Origin: Bacteroidaceae bacterium
GTDB lineage: Bacteria; Bacteroidota; Bacteroidia; Bacteroidales; Bacteroidaceae
Reading direction: 5' to 3'
DNA length: 64,000 bases
Assembly (NCBI GenBank): GCA_900771425.1
Contig: CAAGNV010000051.1
Coordinates: 1 to 64,000 of the forward strand
Each line of letters starts with the position of its first letter. Positions within the stretch are counted from its first letter, which is position 1. The position numbers and the translations under genes are program-made. The notes under the pieces were generated by a model. It saw only the letters and a program-made list of their open reading frames with translations, ran no database searches and had not been told where the DNA came from. This document shows, piece after piece, positions 27,050 to 35,886 of the stretch.

Positions 27050-27120
27050 ATAGGGCTAATGGGTCTAATGGGTCTGATGGGATGATGGGTCTAATGGGAC
27101 TGATAGGGCGGATGATAGGG
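27050..27120. repeat. 9-bp tandem array, family GGnCTAATG
   Basis: Seven to eight degenerate 9-bp units (GGGCTAATG, GGTCTAATG, GGTCTGATG, GGACTGATA) between the murI stop and the CPBP start. Third site of this family. Confidence 0.82.
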
Positions 27121-27139
27121 CTTTTGGGTAAACGAGGGG

Positions 27140-27952
27140 CTATATTCGTTGCACTTCCATCACGTCCTGCCCGATGAACATCGATGCCTGTTCCTTGAAA
27201 CGGTCGGGCGACTCTGATGTGAAATACTGGCAGGTGGCTGTCTTGGTCAGCCGTGCGTCCATGTCGGGATGACGTCGAAGGTAGTCGATAAGGCTGCTGG
27301 CTATGTAGCTGCCCTGTGATATGAGTTCGATGCCTTCGGGGCAGAACTGCCGTATCTTGTCGATGAGCAGAGGGTAGTGTGTGCAACCGAGTATGACGGC
27401 ATCGATGAGTGGGTCGGTGCGGAGCAATGTCTCGATTCGTTCACGGATGAATGGATCGGCACTTGGCTTGGCATACTCGCCGTTCTCTATCAGTGGTACC
27501 CACATAGGGCAGGCAAGTCCGGTGACGGTAACGTCGGGTGACAGTTTCTGTATCTCGAGAGTGTAGGACTCGGAACGTATGGTCCCTTCAGTTGCAAGAA
27601 TGCCCACGTGGCGCGACTTGGTGTGGCTGCCGATGATTTCGGCCGTAGGCCGTATGACGCCAAGCACACGACGGTCGGGGTAGTGATGCGGCAACCAGTT
27701 CTGCTGGATGTTGCGCAATGCCTTTGCTGATGCGGTGTTGCAACCGAGTATGATGAGCGGACAACCCATGGCGAAGAGTTTCTGCACGGCTTCGAGCGTG
27801 AACTGATAGACCACGTCGAACGAGCGCGTGCCGTAGGGTGCACGTGCGTTGTCGCCGAAGTAGATGTAGTCGTACTGCGGCATTTGCTGACGAATGCTGT
27901 CGAGTATGGTCAGACCACCATAGCCTGAGTCGAATATGCCTATCGGTGTCAC
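27140..27952 (-). CDS. murI: Glutamate racemase
   Basis: A 270-aa cofactor-independent racemase that makes D-glutamate for peptidoglycan from L-glutamate in the cytoplasm. The two catalytic cysteines are in LGCNTAS (Cys71) and LGCTHYPLL (C-terminal half). The N-terminal substrate loop IGIFDSGYGGLT has Asp8 and Ser9, and PYG occurs near residue 39. Length is standard. It follows an OmpH-family gene with one base between stop and start, part of the envelope-biogenesis neighbourhood typical of Bacteroidota. Confidence 0.96.
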   Translation of the reverse strand: MTPIGIFDSGYGGLTILDSIRQQMPQYDYIYFGDNARAPYGTRSFDVVYQFTLEAVQKLFAMGCPLIILGCNTASAKALRNIQQNWLPHHYPDRRVLGVIRPTAEIIGSHTKSRHVGILATEGTIRSESYTLEIQKLSPDVTVTGLACPMWVPLIENGEYAKPSADPFIRERIETLLRTDPLIDAVILGCTHYPLLIDKIRQFCPEGIELISQGSYIASSLIDYLRRHPDMDARLTKTATCQYFTSESPDRFKEQASMFIGQDVMEVQRI

Positions 27953-27953
27953 C

Positions 27954-28526
27954 TTACTTGATTTTATTCAGTACTTCGTCCGTGATGTCAACTCCCAGCG
28001 ATGGATTGATGAACGGATATGAGTTGTTGTCGGTGTTGAGGATGTAGGCAAAGCCGTTCTTGGTGCCTACGTCGGCGAGTATGTTGTCCAGACGCTCCCT
28101 GATTGGCTCCATCATCTCTGTTTCTGCCTGACTGATGAGCCGTTGTGCCTCTTGCTTGAATGCAACGCTCTGCTCCATCAGCTGCTGAAGTTCCTTCTGG
28201 CGTTTCAGCAGAATGTTTTGCGGAAATGACTTCTGTCCGTCGATATATTCCTCGAATTGTTTGTTGAAGGCTTCTTCGGAGCGTTTCAACTCGTTGTCGT
28301 ATGCTGTGCGCAGTTCGGCAAGGCTCTGTTGTGCTTTTGCGTATTCAGGCATTGCTTCCAGTGCTTTTGAATAGCTGATGTAGCCGAACTTCTGCTGTGC
28401 AGGTGCCGCCTGACTTTCTGTGGCGGTCGGTCCTGCGGCCGATGGCACGCTGCTGCCGACTTGTTCCTGTGCCATGATTGAGGTACAGAACATGAGCGCA
28501 AGTGCCGTGATTGTTGTTTTATGCAT
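27954..28526 (-). CDS. OmpH/Skp family periplasmic chaperone
   Basis: A 190-aa exported protein of the OmpH/Skp family, trimeric chaperones that hold unfolded outer-membrane proteins in the periplasm. A signal peptide (ending SIMAQ) is followed by a variable Ala/Ser-rich segment. The core starts at KFGYISYSKALEAMPEY, continues through a long coiled coil (LAELRTAYDNELKRSEEAF), and ends with FAYILNTDNNSYPFINPSLGVDITDEVLNKIK. ATG at 28526 is preferred to an in-frame TTG at 28544. The DUF4861 gene upstream is 19 bases away and murI follows directly. It is one of three family members in the window. Confidence 0.9.
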   Translation of the reverse strand: MHKTTITALALMFCTSIMAQEQVGSSVPSAAGPTATESQAAPAQQKFGYISYSKALEAMPEYAKAQQSLAELRTAYDNELKRSEEAFNKQFEEYIDGQKSFPQNILLKRQKELQQLMEQSVAFKQEAQRLISQAETEMMEPIRERLDNILADVGTKNGFAYILNTDNNSYPFINPSLGVDITDEVLNKIK

Positions 28527-28545
28527 GGTGATAAGTGTTTTCAAA

Positions 28546-29796
28546 TTACTTGATGCTGACTTTCAGTGGGCTGTTTGCCGTCTGTGCAAAGCGGTTGAGG
28601 TATGCCTCCCATGCCTTGAATGAGTCGAAACCAGTCTCTACGTTGTTGCTCCAACCCGAACCGAAGTAGTATGTCAGCGAGTTCTGCTTCTCGGTGAGTG
28701 CAAGTATGTGGCCTGAAGCGCTTGGCAGTCCCTTTTCTTCCTTGAAGTACATCTTGCTCATTGGCTGAGTGAAGACGGTTCCTACATATATCTGGCCAAA
28801 GGTCTTGTTGAGTTCCTTGCGGAATGGTTCCTTGTATTGCTTTGAGTCGCCGAGGTCTTCGTAGCACATGTACTTGCCTTTCTGGTTCATGATGTATGCT
28901 GACGGATTTTCGTCGTGCACGATGATGCCGACTGCGATCGGCAGGTTATGGGTTAGACCTTCGTATGTCACCGTAGTGCGATTGAGGTGGCTGCCTCCGT
29001 CGAGGCTGATGATGCGCTTCTCGGTGATGTCCATCCCATCGACTTTCTCTGTAGGGAATGTGAGTTCGAAGGTGAGACGGAGCGGACCGTTGTCGAGTAC
29101 CTTGAATTCTTTGTAGCAGTGAGGGTAGGCTATGGTGTTGCCTTCGTCGGTGATGAGTGCCGGTGTACCGCATCCGAGTGTAGGACCGACCTTGTAACAG
29201 TCCATACCTGTTCCGTGGTCAACATGGTAACTGACTGCATAGTAAATCTCTGTGGCGAGGTCCTCGCGACCTATTGAGCGCAGACGGCGTGATGCGTCGG
29301 CGATAGTGGGGTCGAGTTCGAGTTTGTAGCGGTCATCGACCACGAGGCGTGACGTGCGTTTGTTCCAGATGTCATATCCCCACGCCTGTTCTCCGCTCTT
29401 GTAGAGTGCTGGTCCGTAGCATCGGAATGCCACCCGGTCGTTTTCCCATGCAAAGTCGTCCTTGCGCTCAGGGTATTGTTTGCCAAAGACTAATGGCTCA
29501 TATTTGGCTGGCTGTCCAGGCTTTACGTAATAGATTGACTTTGCCTTGCCGCCGACACCTGCCTGGAATATCAGTTTGCCGTCGTAGGTCTGCTGACTTG
29601 TTATCTCGTGCCCGTCGGCATCGGTGACGATGACTTGAGTGGTCTTGAGTTTTGACTCGATTGTCTTCATGTCAACTTCAGCCATGTCGATACGTGAGAA
29701 ATCGAGTTTGTTGCTTACTGTCACGGTCACTTTCTGTGCATGGCATAATGCAGCCGACGTAATCATGGCTGCGATGAGTGTCAATACCTTATTCAT
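28546..29796 (-). CDS. DUF4861 family secreted protein
   Basis: A 416-aa secreted protein with a signal peptide (residues 1-20, ending LCHAQ). The body matches the DUF4861 family: AFRCYGPALYKSGEQAWGYDIW, YHVDHGTGMDCYKVGPTLGCG and SLDGGSHLNRTTVTY are its hallmarks. Members often occur near carbohydrate-degradation genes and probably have a beta-sandwich carbohydrate-active fold, but I know of no firm activity to assign. Here it lies between rnr and an OmpH gene with no polysaccharide-utilisation genes beside it, so context does not help. Periplasmic by signal. Confidence 0.8.
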   Translation of the reverse strand: MNKVLTLIAAMITSAALCHAQKVTVTVSNKLDFSRIDMAEVDMKTIESKLKTTQVIVTDADGHEITSQQTYDGKLIFQAGVGGKAKSIYYVKPGQPAKYEPLVFGKQYPERKDDFAWENDRVAFRCYGPALYKSGEQAWGYDIWNKRTSRLVVDDRYKLELDPTIADASRRLRSIGREDLATEIYYAVSYHVDHGTGMDCYKVGPTLGCGTPALITDEGNTIAYPHCYKEFKVLDNGPLRLTFELTFPTEKVDGMDITEKRIISLDGGSHLNRTTVTYEGLTHNLPIAVGIIVHDENPSAYIMNQKGKYMCYEDLGDSKQYKEPFRKELNKTFGQIYVGTVFTQPMSKMYFKEEKGLPSASGHILALTEKQNSLTYYFGSGWSNNVETGFDSFKAWEAYLNRFAQTANSPLKVSIK

Positions 29797-29844
29797 TGTA
29801 TGTACTTGTTTTTTAGTTGTTAGTTATATAGTTGATTGATAGTG

Positions 29845-32052
29845 TCAGAGTTTTTTGATGAAGTCGAAGTCGAGCGTCTTGCGGTAGAGGTTTGCCTTTG
29901 CCACGCGTATCTGTATGTCGTCGCCCATGCTGAAGCGGTGGTGTGAGCGTCGTCCGACCAAGCAGTAGTTCTTTTCGTCGAAGTCGAATGGTTCGTCGCC
30001 GAGGAAGCGTACACTGATGAATCCCTCGCATTTGTTTTCGTTGATTTCGGCATATACGCCGGCTTCGGTCACGCCGCTGATGCGTGCAGCGAAGATTTCG
30101 CCGATCTTGTCGCTGAGGAATTCTACTTGCTTGTACTTGATGCTGGCACGCTCTGCCGATGAGGCGAGTTGCTCCATTGCTGAACTGTGCTCGCAGAGTC
30201 CTTCGTACTTCTTGACGCTTGCGCTGGCTCCGCCTTCGGCATATCGTGTGAGCAGACGATGTACCATGAGGTCGGGATAACGTCGGATAGGTGATGTGAA
30301 GTGGGTGTAATAGTCGAGTGCGAGTCCGTAGTGGCCGATGTTGTGTGTTGAGTAGCGTGCTTTCATCATGGCGCGCAGCGACACGTTCTCGACGAGGTTC
30401 TGAATCTTGTCGCCGTGTACGTCGCGCAGCAGTTTGTTGATGCTCTTTGCCACTTGGGTTTTTGTTCCTTGTGTGACGACGTGGTACTTGAATCGTCCGA
30501 CGAAGTTGGCAAGGTTCTCCAACTTGTTAGGGTCGGGCAGGTCGTGGACTCGGTAAGGCAATGTCTTGGCTTTCTCGCCTTTCTTGACTTTGCCCACGCT
30601 CTCGGCAACGGTACGGTTGGCCAGCAACATGAACTCTTCGATGAGTTTGTTTGCATCCTTTGCTACCTTTGAGTAAACGCCGATAGGGTGGCCTTTCTCG
30701 TCGATTTCAAAGCGAACTTCCTCGCGGTCGAAGTCGATTGACCCGTTGTTCATGCGCTCGGCACGCAGACGGTGTGCCATGCGGTTGAGTGTGATGAGTT
30801 CGTCGCAGTATTCGCCTGTACGCTTGTCGCGTGCGACTGGTATGTGACCTTCGATGTCGTCTGCCTCGCCGTTCTGTTCGAGTATCTCCTGAACTTCTTC
30901 ATAGGCAAAGCGGCGGTCGCTCTTTATTACGGTATGTACGATGCGTGACGAGTAGATGTGTGCTTCCTCGTCCATGTCGAATATGGCAGAGAATGTGAGT
31001 TTCTCTTCGTCGGGGCGGAGTGAGCATATATAGTTGCAGAGGCGTTCCGGCAGCATCGGTATGGTGCGGTCAACCAGATATATGGATGTGGCACGCTTCT
31101 GTGCTTCCTTGTCGATGACTGAACCTTCGAGTACGTAGTGCGACACGTCGGCAATGTGTACTCCGACCTCGTAGATGGTACGGTCGGCGTTCTTGCCTTT
31201 GCCTCGTTCCTTGACACGGATTGACAGTGCGTCGTCGAAGTCCTTTGCGTCCTTCGGGTCGATGGTGAATGTGGTGACGTCGCGGAAGTCCTCGCGGCCC
31301 TTCATGTCGTCGGCCGTAATCTTGTCGCTGAGTCCTTCGGCATATTTCTCAACGCTTTCAGGGTATCTGTACGGCAGTCCGAACTCGGCGAGTATGGCGT
31401 GCATCTCGGTCTCGTTCTCTCCTGTCTTGCCCAGTATCTCCTTTACCTTGCCTCGTGGGTTGCGGCTGTTTTCCGGCCAGTCAATAATCTCAACGAGTAC
31501 CTTGTCGCCGTCCTTTGCTCCTTTTAATTTATTGGCTTCGATGAAGATGTCGGACTGCAGCGAACTGTCGGGACGTGTCAGGAAACCGACGCCGTGGCTG
31601 ATCTGCAATTCGCCCACTATCGGTGCTTTGCTGCGCTCGACTATCTCGGTTACTTCGCCGTACTGGCGTGAGTCGTTCTTGCGCATGGCAAAGAGCGAAA
31701 CTTTCACTCTGTCGCCGTTCAAGGCGTGGAGCGCATCGTCGTCGTGTACTACGATTGAGGTGCCGTCGTCGAGGTCAACAAAGTTGCGCCCGCTGGCAGT
31801 TCGTGCGAATGTGCCGATTGCCTCGTGGTTGGTCTTTGCGTTATAGGCGATACCGCCATCGTAGTTGTGGAATATTTCACCATTATCGAGCATCTCGTTC
31901 AGAATGTCCACCAGCATCAACTTTGCCGGATGCGTGGTGAGGCGCAGTCCTGAGAACAATTGTTTTAGTGTAAACGACTCGCGTGAATGGCTGCGCAGGT
32001 AGTTCAGTACCCGCTCTCTGAGTTCCTTCTTTGTTAACTTTTGACGTGACAT
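29845..32052 (-). CDS. rnr: Ribonuclease R
   Basis: A 735-aa exoribonuclease of the RNase II/R family that degrades structured RNA 3' to 5'. In order: an N-terminal winged-helix region (KELRERVLNYLRSHSRESFTLKQ), cold-shock/OB domains, the RNB catalytic domain with FTIDPKDAKDFDDALS (metal-binding aspartates), HYTHFTSPIRRYPDLMVHR, and a C-terminal S1 domain (GEIFAARISGVTEAGVYAEI). ATG at 32052 restores the usual start MSRQKLTKKELRE; an upstream ATG-like start at 32088 would overlap a promoter-like stretch (TTACTTTGC). Divergent from cysS. Confidence 0.95.
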   Translation of the reverse strand: MSRQKLTKKELRERVLNYLRSHSRESFTLKQLFSGLRLTTHPAKLMLVDILNEMLDNGEIFHNYDGGIAYNAKTNHEAIGTFARTASGRNFVDLDDGTSIVVHDDDALHALNGDRVKVSLFAMRKNDSRQYGEVTEIVERSKAPIVGELQISHGVGFLTRPDSSLQSDIFIEANKLKGAKDGDKVLVEIIDWPENSRNPRGKVKEILGKTGENETEMHAILAEFGLPYRYPESVEKYAEGLSDKITADDMKGREDFRDVTTFTIDPKDAKDFDDALSIRVKERGKGKNADRTIYEVGVHIADVSHYVLEGSVIDKEAQKRATSIYLVDRTIPMLPERLCNYICSLRPDEEKLTFSAIFDMDEEAHIYSSRIVHTVIKSDRRFAYEEVQEILEQNGEADDIEGHIPVARDKRTGEYCDELITLNRMAHRLRAERMNNGSIDFDREEVRFEIDEKGHPIGVYSKVAKDANKLIEEFMLLANRTVAESVGKVKKGEKAKTLPYRVHDLPDPNKLENLANFVGRFKYHVVTQGTKTQVAKSINKLLRDVHGDKIQNLVENVSLRAMMKARYSTHNIGHYGLALDYYTHFTSPIRRYPDLMVHRLLTRYAEGGASASVKKYEGLCEHSSAMEQLASSAERASIKYKQVEFLSDKIGEIFAARISGVTEAGVYAEINENKCEGFISVRFLGDEPFDFDEKNYCLVGRRSHHRFSMGDDIQIRVAKANLYRKTLDFDFIKKL

Positions 32053-32237
32053 AGGCTTCAAGTTTGTTTTGTTGTGCAAAGTAAGCAATTTTTCTGCATT
32101 TAACCAATTATTTAGGTGGAAAAAACAATCATACAGCCATAAACCTTTTCCTGATAATGGCGAATCAACTGCTTTTAGGTGACTGCTGAATATCTGATTT
32201 TGTCAGGAAAGACATAAAAAATCGCTTTTGCCAATGC

Positions 32238-32265
32238 CTAATTCCCAATTATTTCGTACCTTTGC
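32238..32265 (+). promoter_or_regulatory. cysS promoter
   Basis: Minus-7 box TACCTTTG at 32257-32264, preceded by CTAATTCCCAATTATT. The 28 bases are almost identical to those upstream of proC and of the flippase at 2033-2060. Confidence 0.8.
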
Positions 32266-32290
32266 ACCAGTAATACAATAATGCATCATT

Positions 32291-33805
32291 ATGGAACAAA
32301 ACTTACTTGTTTATAACACCCTCACCCGTCAGAAGGAACTTTTCCGTCCTTTGCAACCAGGACACGTCGGCATGTACGTCTGCGGTCCGACCGTCTATGG
32401 CGACGCTCACCTCGGTCATGCCCGTCCTGCAATCACGTTCGACATCGTATTCCGCTATCTCCAGCATATAGGCTACAAAGTGCGCTATGTACGTAACATC
32501 ACCGACGTAGGTCACCTCGAGCATGATGCCGACGAAGGCGAGGACAAGATTGCCAAGAAAGCACGTCTGGAACAACTGGAACCGATGGAAGTGGCTCAGT
32601 ACTACACTAATCGCTTCCATGATGCCATGAACGCACTGGGCTGTCTGCCTCCGTCGATCGAACCACATGCTACCGGGCATATCATCGAACAGGAGCAACT
32701 CGTAGAGGAAATCCTCAAGAACGGATATGCATACGAGTCAAACGGCTCGGTATATTTCGACGTCGAGGCTTACAACAAAGACCACCATTACGGTGTTCTC
32801 TCCGGACGTAACCTTGACGACATCATCAACAACTCGCGCGAATTGGCAGGAGTCGGCGAAAAGAAAAACCAAGCCGACTTTGCACTCTGGAAGAAGGCTC
32901 AGCCCGAACACATCATGCGATGGCCAAGCCGCTGGAGCGACGGATTCCCAGGATGGCACTGTGAGTGTACGGCCATGGGACGTAAATATCTCGGCAACCA
33001 CTTCGACATTCACGGCGGCGGCATGGACCTCATATTCCCTCACCACGAATGCGAGATAGCACAGGCTGTTGCCAGTCAGGGCGACCAGATGGTGCACTAC
33101 TGGGTACATAACAACATGATAACCATCAACGGACAGAAGATGGGTAAGAGCCTTGGCAACTTCATCACTCTCAACGAATTCTTTGAAGGCAGCCACAAGG
33201 ACAAGGACGGCAACGAGATGCTTGCACAGGCTTATGCACCGATGACCATCCGCTTCTTCATACTGCAGGCACACTACCGCTCGACAGTCGATTTCAGCAA
33301 CGACGCACTCCTGGCGGCGCAGAAGGGATACGAGCGACTGATGGATGCTTACAAGACCCTCACTTCGCTCACTGCCAATGCCGCATCAGGACAGACGGAA
33401 GTGACAGTCGCCGACATCGATGCCCTTCGCCAGAAGTGCTACGACGCCATGAACGACGACTTCAATACGCCGATTGTCATCAGCAACCTCTTCGAGGCTT
33501 CACGCGTCATCAACCAACTTGCCGACAAGAAGGCAAACATAGGTGCCGATGCCTTGAAGGCTCTCAACGAACTGTTCAGCCTCTTTACGTTCGACATCCT
33601 CGGACTTCAGAACGCAGCCGGCAACAACAATGCCGACCGCGAAGCAGCCTTCGGCGAAGTCGTTGACATGCTGCTCGAACAGCGAATGAAGGCTAAGGCA
33701 AACAAGGACTGGGCTACGAGCGATGCCATCCGCGACAAACTCGCTGCACTCGGCTTTGAAGTGAAGGACACCAAGGACGGATTCAGCTGGAAACTGAATA
33801 AATAA
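32291..33805 (+). CDS. cysS: Cysteinyl-tRNA synthetase
   Basis: A 504-aa class I synthetase that charges tRNA-Cys. The HIGH-like motif is AHLGHARP (residues 39-46). Zinc ligands include Cys31 (YVCGPTVYG) and WHCECTAMG and HHECE. The KMSKS loop is KMGKSLGN. Length is slightly above the usual 460-490 aa because of a C-terminal anticodon/DALR region with an Ala/Asn-rich insertion. It stands on its own promoter and is separated by 92 bases from a small membrane protein gene that may be co-transcribed. Essential housekeeping gene. Confidence 0.97.
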   Translation: MEQNLLVYNTLTRQKELFRPLQPGHVGMYVCGPTVYGDAHLGHARPAITFDIVFRYLQHIGYKVRYVRNITDVGHLEHDADEGEDKIAKKARLEQLEPMEVAQYYTNRFHDAMNALGCLPPSIEPHATGHIIEQEQLVEEILKNGYAYESNGSVYFDVEAYNKDHHYGVLSGRNLDDIINNSRELAGVGEKKNQADFALWKKAQPEHIMRWPSRWSDGFPGWHCECTAMGRKYLGNHFDIHGGGMDLIFPHHECEIAQAVASQGDQMVHYWVHNNMITINGQKMGKSLGNFITLNEFFEGSHKDKDGNEMLAQAYAPMTIRFFILQAHYRSTVDFSNDALLAAQKGYERLMDAYKTLTSLTANAASGQTEVTVADIDALRQKCYDAMNDDFNTPIVISNLFEASRVINQLADKKANIGADALKALNELFSLFTFDILGLQNAAGNNNADREAAFGEVVDMLLEQRMKAKANKDWATSDAIRDKLAALGFEVKDTKDGFSWKLNK

Positions 33806-33897
33806 CAACAAACAGCCCATTCCGTATCTCATCGCGGTGGAGGCTTTCCTACACACTCGGGGTGGATGAATGAGGCTCGTATAATTTCTTATATCCT

Positions 33898-34095
33898 ATG
33901 TCCAAACTACAAAAACTATTGATGATCATATCACTCCTCTTTATAGTGATATGCCTCGGTGTCTGCATCTATTTCGATACGGCATTGCCATCCGACGACC
34001 CTAACGCATCGACATTCTACGTCATGACCGGAGTCTTTGGCGCAGCAGCCGCTTGGTTCGTCATCACGTTCATCAAGAGCAACAGAAAACAATAA
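33898..34095 (+). CDS. Small two-helix membrane protein
   Basis: A 65-aa protein with two hydrophobic segments: LLMIISLLFIVICLGVCIYF and FYVMTGVFGAAAAWFVITFI. A short polar loop (DTALPSDDPNAST) joins them, and a basic tail ends it. No family recognised. The similar small protein at 42261 also has two segments and a basic tail, but the sequences do not clearly match. It follows cysS in the same direction and ends 35 bases before a strong terminator, which supports a real gene. Confidence 0.7.
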   Translation: MSKLQKLLMIISLLFIVICLGVCIYFDTALPSDDPNASTFYVMTGVFGAAAAWFVITFIKSNRKQ

Positions 34096-34129
34096 TTGCC
34101 ACGGCGGCTTTCCTAAATACCCTATACGA

Positions 34130-34173
34130 CAGAAACCTCCACATTGCCATCAGCAGTGTGGAGGTTTCTGTTT
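34130..34173 (+). terminator. Terminator of cysS unit
   Basis: Perfect 14-bp stem CAGAAACCTCCACA (34130-34143) and TGTGGAGGTTTCTG (34157-34170), followed by TTT. Confidence 0.8.
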
Positions 34174-34260
34174 GCAAAAACAGTGGCGTGCATGGCAATT
34201 CACTCCCCACGTTTTCGATTCATTTTTACGTCAGCGATATCCATTGATTCAAATCAATGA

Positions 34261-34547
34261 ATATTACAAAAGTCCTATTCTTGCCCTTCTCTTTTTTGAC
34301 CCCGAAACGTAGGATTTGACCAAAACAACAGACAAAAATCGGACTCTCATAAGCCTCTGATAATCATCGTACATAGCAGGGGGTAAAAATGCAGCCAAAT
34401 CTTCGGGCAATAAGATTTGGTTCTTCGGCCGATAAGATTTGGATCTTATGGCGATAAGATTTGGTTCTTCCGCCCCGAAGATATGGCTGCGTTTCCAGTA
34501 GCACGAAATTGACCGAATGAAAATATTACAAAAGTCCTATTTTTGAC
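34261..34547 (+). repeat. Dispersed element, copy 2
   Basis: Same orientation as copy 1. Outer direct repeats at 34261-34285 and 34523-34547 (ATATTACAAAAGTCCTATT). The inner inverted repeats are GCAGCCAAATCTTCGGG (34391-34407) and CGAAGATATGGCTGC (34476-34490), with one mismatch. They enclose three 22-bp-period units; the middle one has GGATCTT instead of GGTTCTT. The left spacer has CTCTGATAATCATCG. It sits between convergent genes (stops at 34095 and 34668). The extended outer segment seen in copies 1 and 3 is absent. Confidence 0.92.
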
Positions 34548-34600
34548 AATGGGCGAAAATGCCTGAATCGAATGCGGCGAGGTCCAATAACCATTATAAT

Positions 34601-34643
34601 AAAAAAAAGAAGTGGAGGTCAAAGCCTTGTTGTCCTCCACTTC
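34601..34643 (-). terminator. Terminator of OmpH/BamA operon
   Basis: Perfect stem GAAGTGGAGG (34609-34618) and CCTCCACTTC (34634-34643). On the minus strand it is followed by eight T (34608 to 34601). It lies 25 bases after the OmpH stop. Confidence 0.9.
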
Positions 34644-34667
34644 TGGGTATTGAATCTTGGCAGCCTA

Positions 34668-35165
34668 TTACTTGATGCCAAGCTTTGCCTTTACCTGATT
34701 TGTCACGTCTGTGCTGATTGTCTCGTTGATGAACGGAATACCGGCAGTGACATCCATGACGTAAACATAACCGCCTGATGTGCCTACTTCCTGAATAGCC
34801 TTGGTAATCTTGTCGCTGATCAATTGCATCTTCTCGCTCTGAGCCTTGCTCATCTCCTGGTCGGCAGTCTGAGCATACTGCTGGTAACGCTGCTGGAGGT
34901 CAGAGAGTTCCTGCTCGCGACGCTGCTTTGTTGCGTCAGGGAGTGAAGCACCGTTCTTCTGGTAGTCCTCGAGCTTGCTGTCGAATTCATCCTGCAGGCG
35001 CTTGAGCTCGTCTTGGTATGACTTGCCGAGAGTCTGGAGCTCAGTCTGGGCAGTTGTGTACTCAGGCATTGCCTGAATGATTGTTGCTGAGTTTACGTGT
35101 GCAAACTTCTGTGCAAATGCGCTCATTGGCAGTGCGATGAGTGCTGCTAAAATCAATTTTTTCAT
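34668..35165 (-). CDS. OmpH/Skp family periplasmic chaperone
   Basis: A 165-aa Skp-type chaperone. Signal peptide MKKLILAALIALPMSAFAQ (1-19), then KFAHVNSATIIQAMPEY, a long coiled coil (LGKSYQDELKRLQDEFDSKL to QQRYQQYAQTADQEMSKAQ), and a C-terminal strand region YVYVMDVTAGIPFINETIS. Highly charged helical arms form the tentacles that hold outer-membrane clients. ATG at 35165 is chosen because a much longer upstream frame has no family match. It follows another OmpH gene after 121 bases and BamA further upstream, and is the last gene of the cluster. Confidence 0.93.
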   Translation of the reverse strand: MKKLILAALIALPMSAFAQKFAHVNSATIIQAMPEYTTAQTELQTLGKSYQDELKRLQDEFDSKLEDYQKNGASLPDATKQRREQELSDLQQRYQQYAQTADQEMSKAQSEKMQLISDKITKAIQEVGTSGGYVYVMDVTAGIPFINETISTDVTNQVKAKLGIK

Positions 35166-35286
35166 TGTTGGTTGAGTTTTTGTTATTATTATGTTTTGTT
35201 GATTGTTATTGTGGAGCGGATGGGTGGGTGCATGGGCTGATTGATCTGACGTGATTTGTGGAATGCCCTTCCCCGTCCTTTTATTA

Positions 35287-35799
35287 TCAGTGTGCGTATC
35301 CGAGTTTGAGGAGTACTTCGTCGCTGATGTCGATCTTTGGTGACGCATAGATGATGCTGCCGCCTGATGCACGGTCGAGCACGAGTTGGTAACCCTTCTG
35401 GTCAGAGATGTCCTTTACGGCATTGTATATCTCGTCCTGGATTGGTGCCATGAGACTCTGGCGCTTTTTGAAGAGTTCGCCTTCGTTGCCGAAGTACTTC
35501 TTCTTCAGGTCGCTTGCCTGCTTTTCCTTGGTCATTATGTCCTCTTCGGCCTTTTGCTTCTGTGTGTCGCTGAGGAACACTGCTTCTGACTGATACTTCT
35601 TATACATTGTCTCAACTTCCTGCAGGAGTGCTTCTACCTCGCCTTCCCACTTCTTTGAAACTTGGTTCAGCTGTTCGTTTGCGCGCTCGTATGCAGGTAC
35701 GTTCTTAAGTATGTATTCCATGTCAACGAGGGCAAACTTCTGTGCACTGGCTGTCATTGCTGCCATTGCTACGAATAAGGATAACAGTAATTTTTTCAT
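35287..35799 (-). CDS. OmpH/Skp family periplasmic chaperone
   Basis: A 170-aa Skp-type chaperone with signal peptide MKKLLLSLFVAMAAMTASAQ (1-20). The mature start KFALVDMEYILKNVPAYERA and following coiled-coil arms match the family. The end, YQLVLDRASGGSIIYASPKIDISDEVLLKLG, is the conserved C-terminal strand pair. Like its neighbour it should escort unfolded outer-membrane proteins to BamA, encoded 87 bases upstream in the same operon. Paired OmpH genes after bamA are usual in Bacteroidota. Confidence 0.93.
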   Translation of the reverse strand: MKKLLLSLFVAMAAMTASAQKFALVDMEYILKNVPAYERANEQLNQVSKKWEGEVEALLQEVETMYKKYQSEAVFLSDTQKQKAEEDIMTKEKQASDLKKKYFGNEGELFKKRQSLMAPIQDEIYNAVKDISDQKGYQLVLDRASGGSIIYASPKIDISDEVLLKLGYAH

Positions 35800-35886
35800 A
35801 AGTGTTTTGTTGTTTTATTGGTTCTCTTCTTGTTAGTTGACTTGTTTAATACGTGATGGTTTATTTCCGGAGTGCCATTTCGTACG

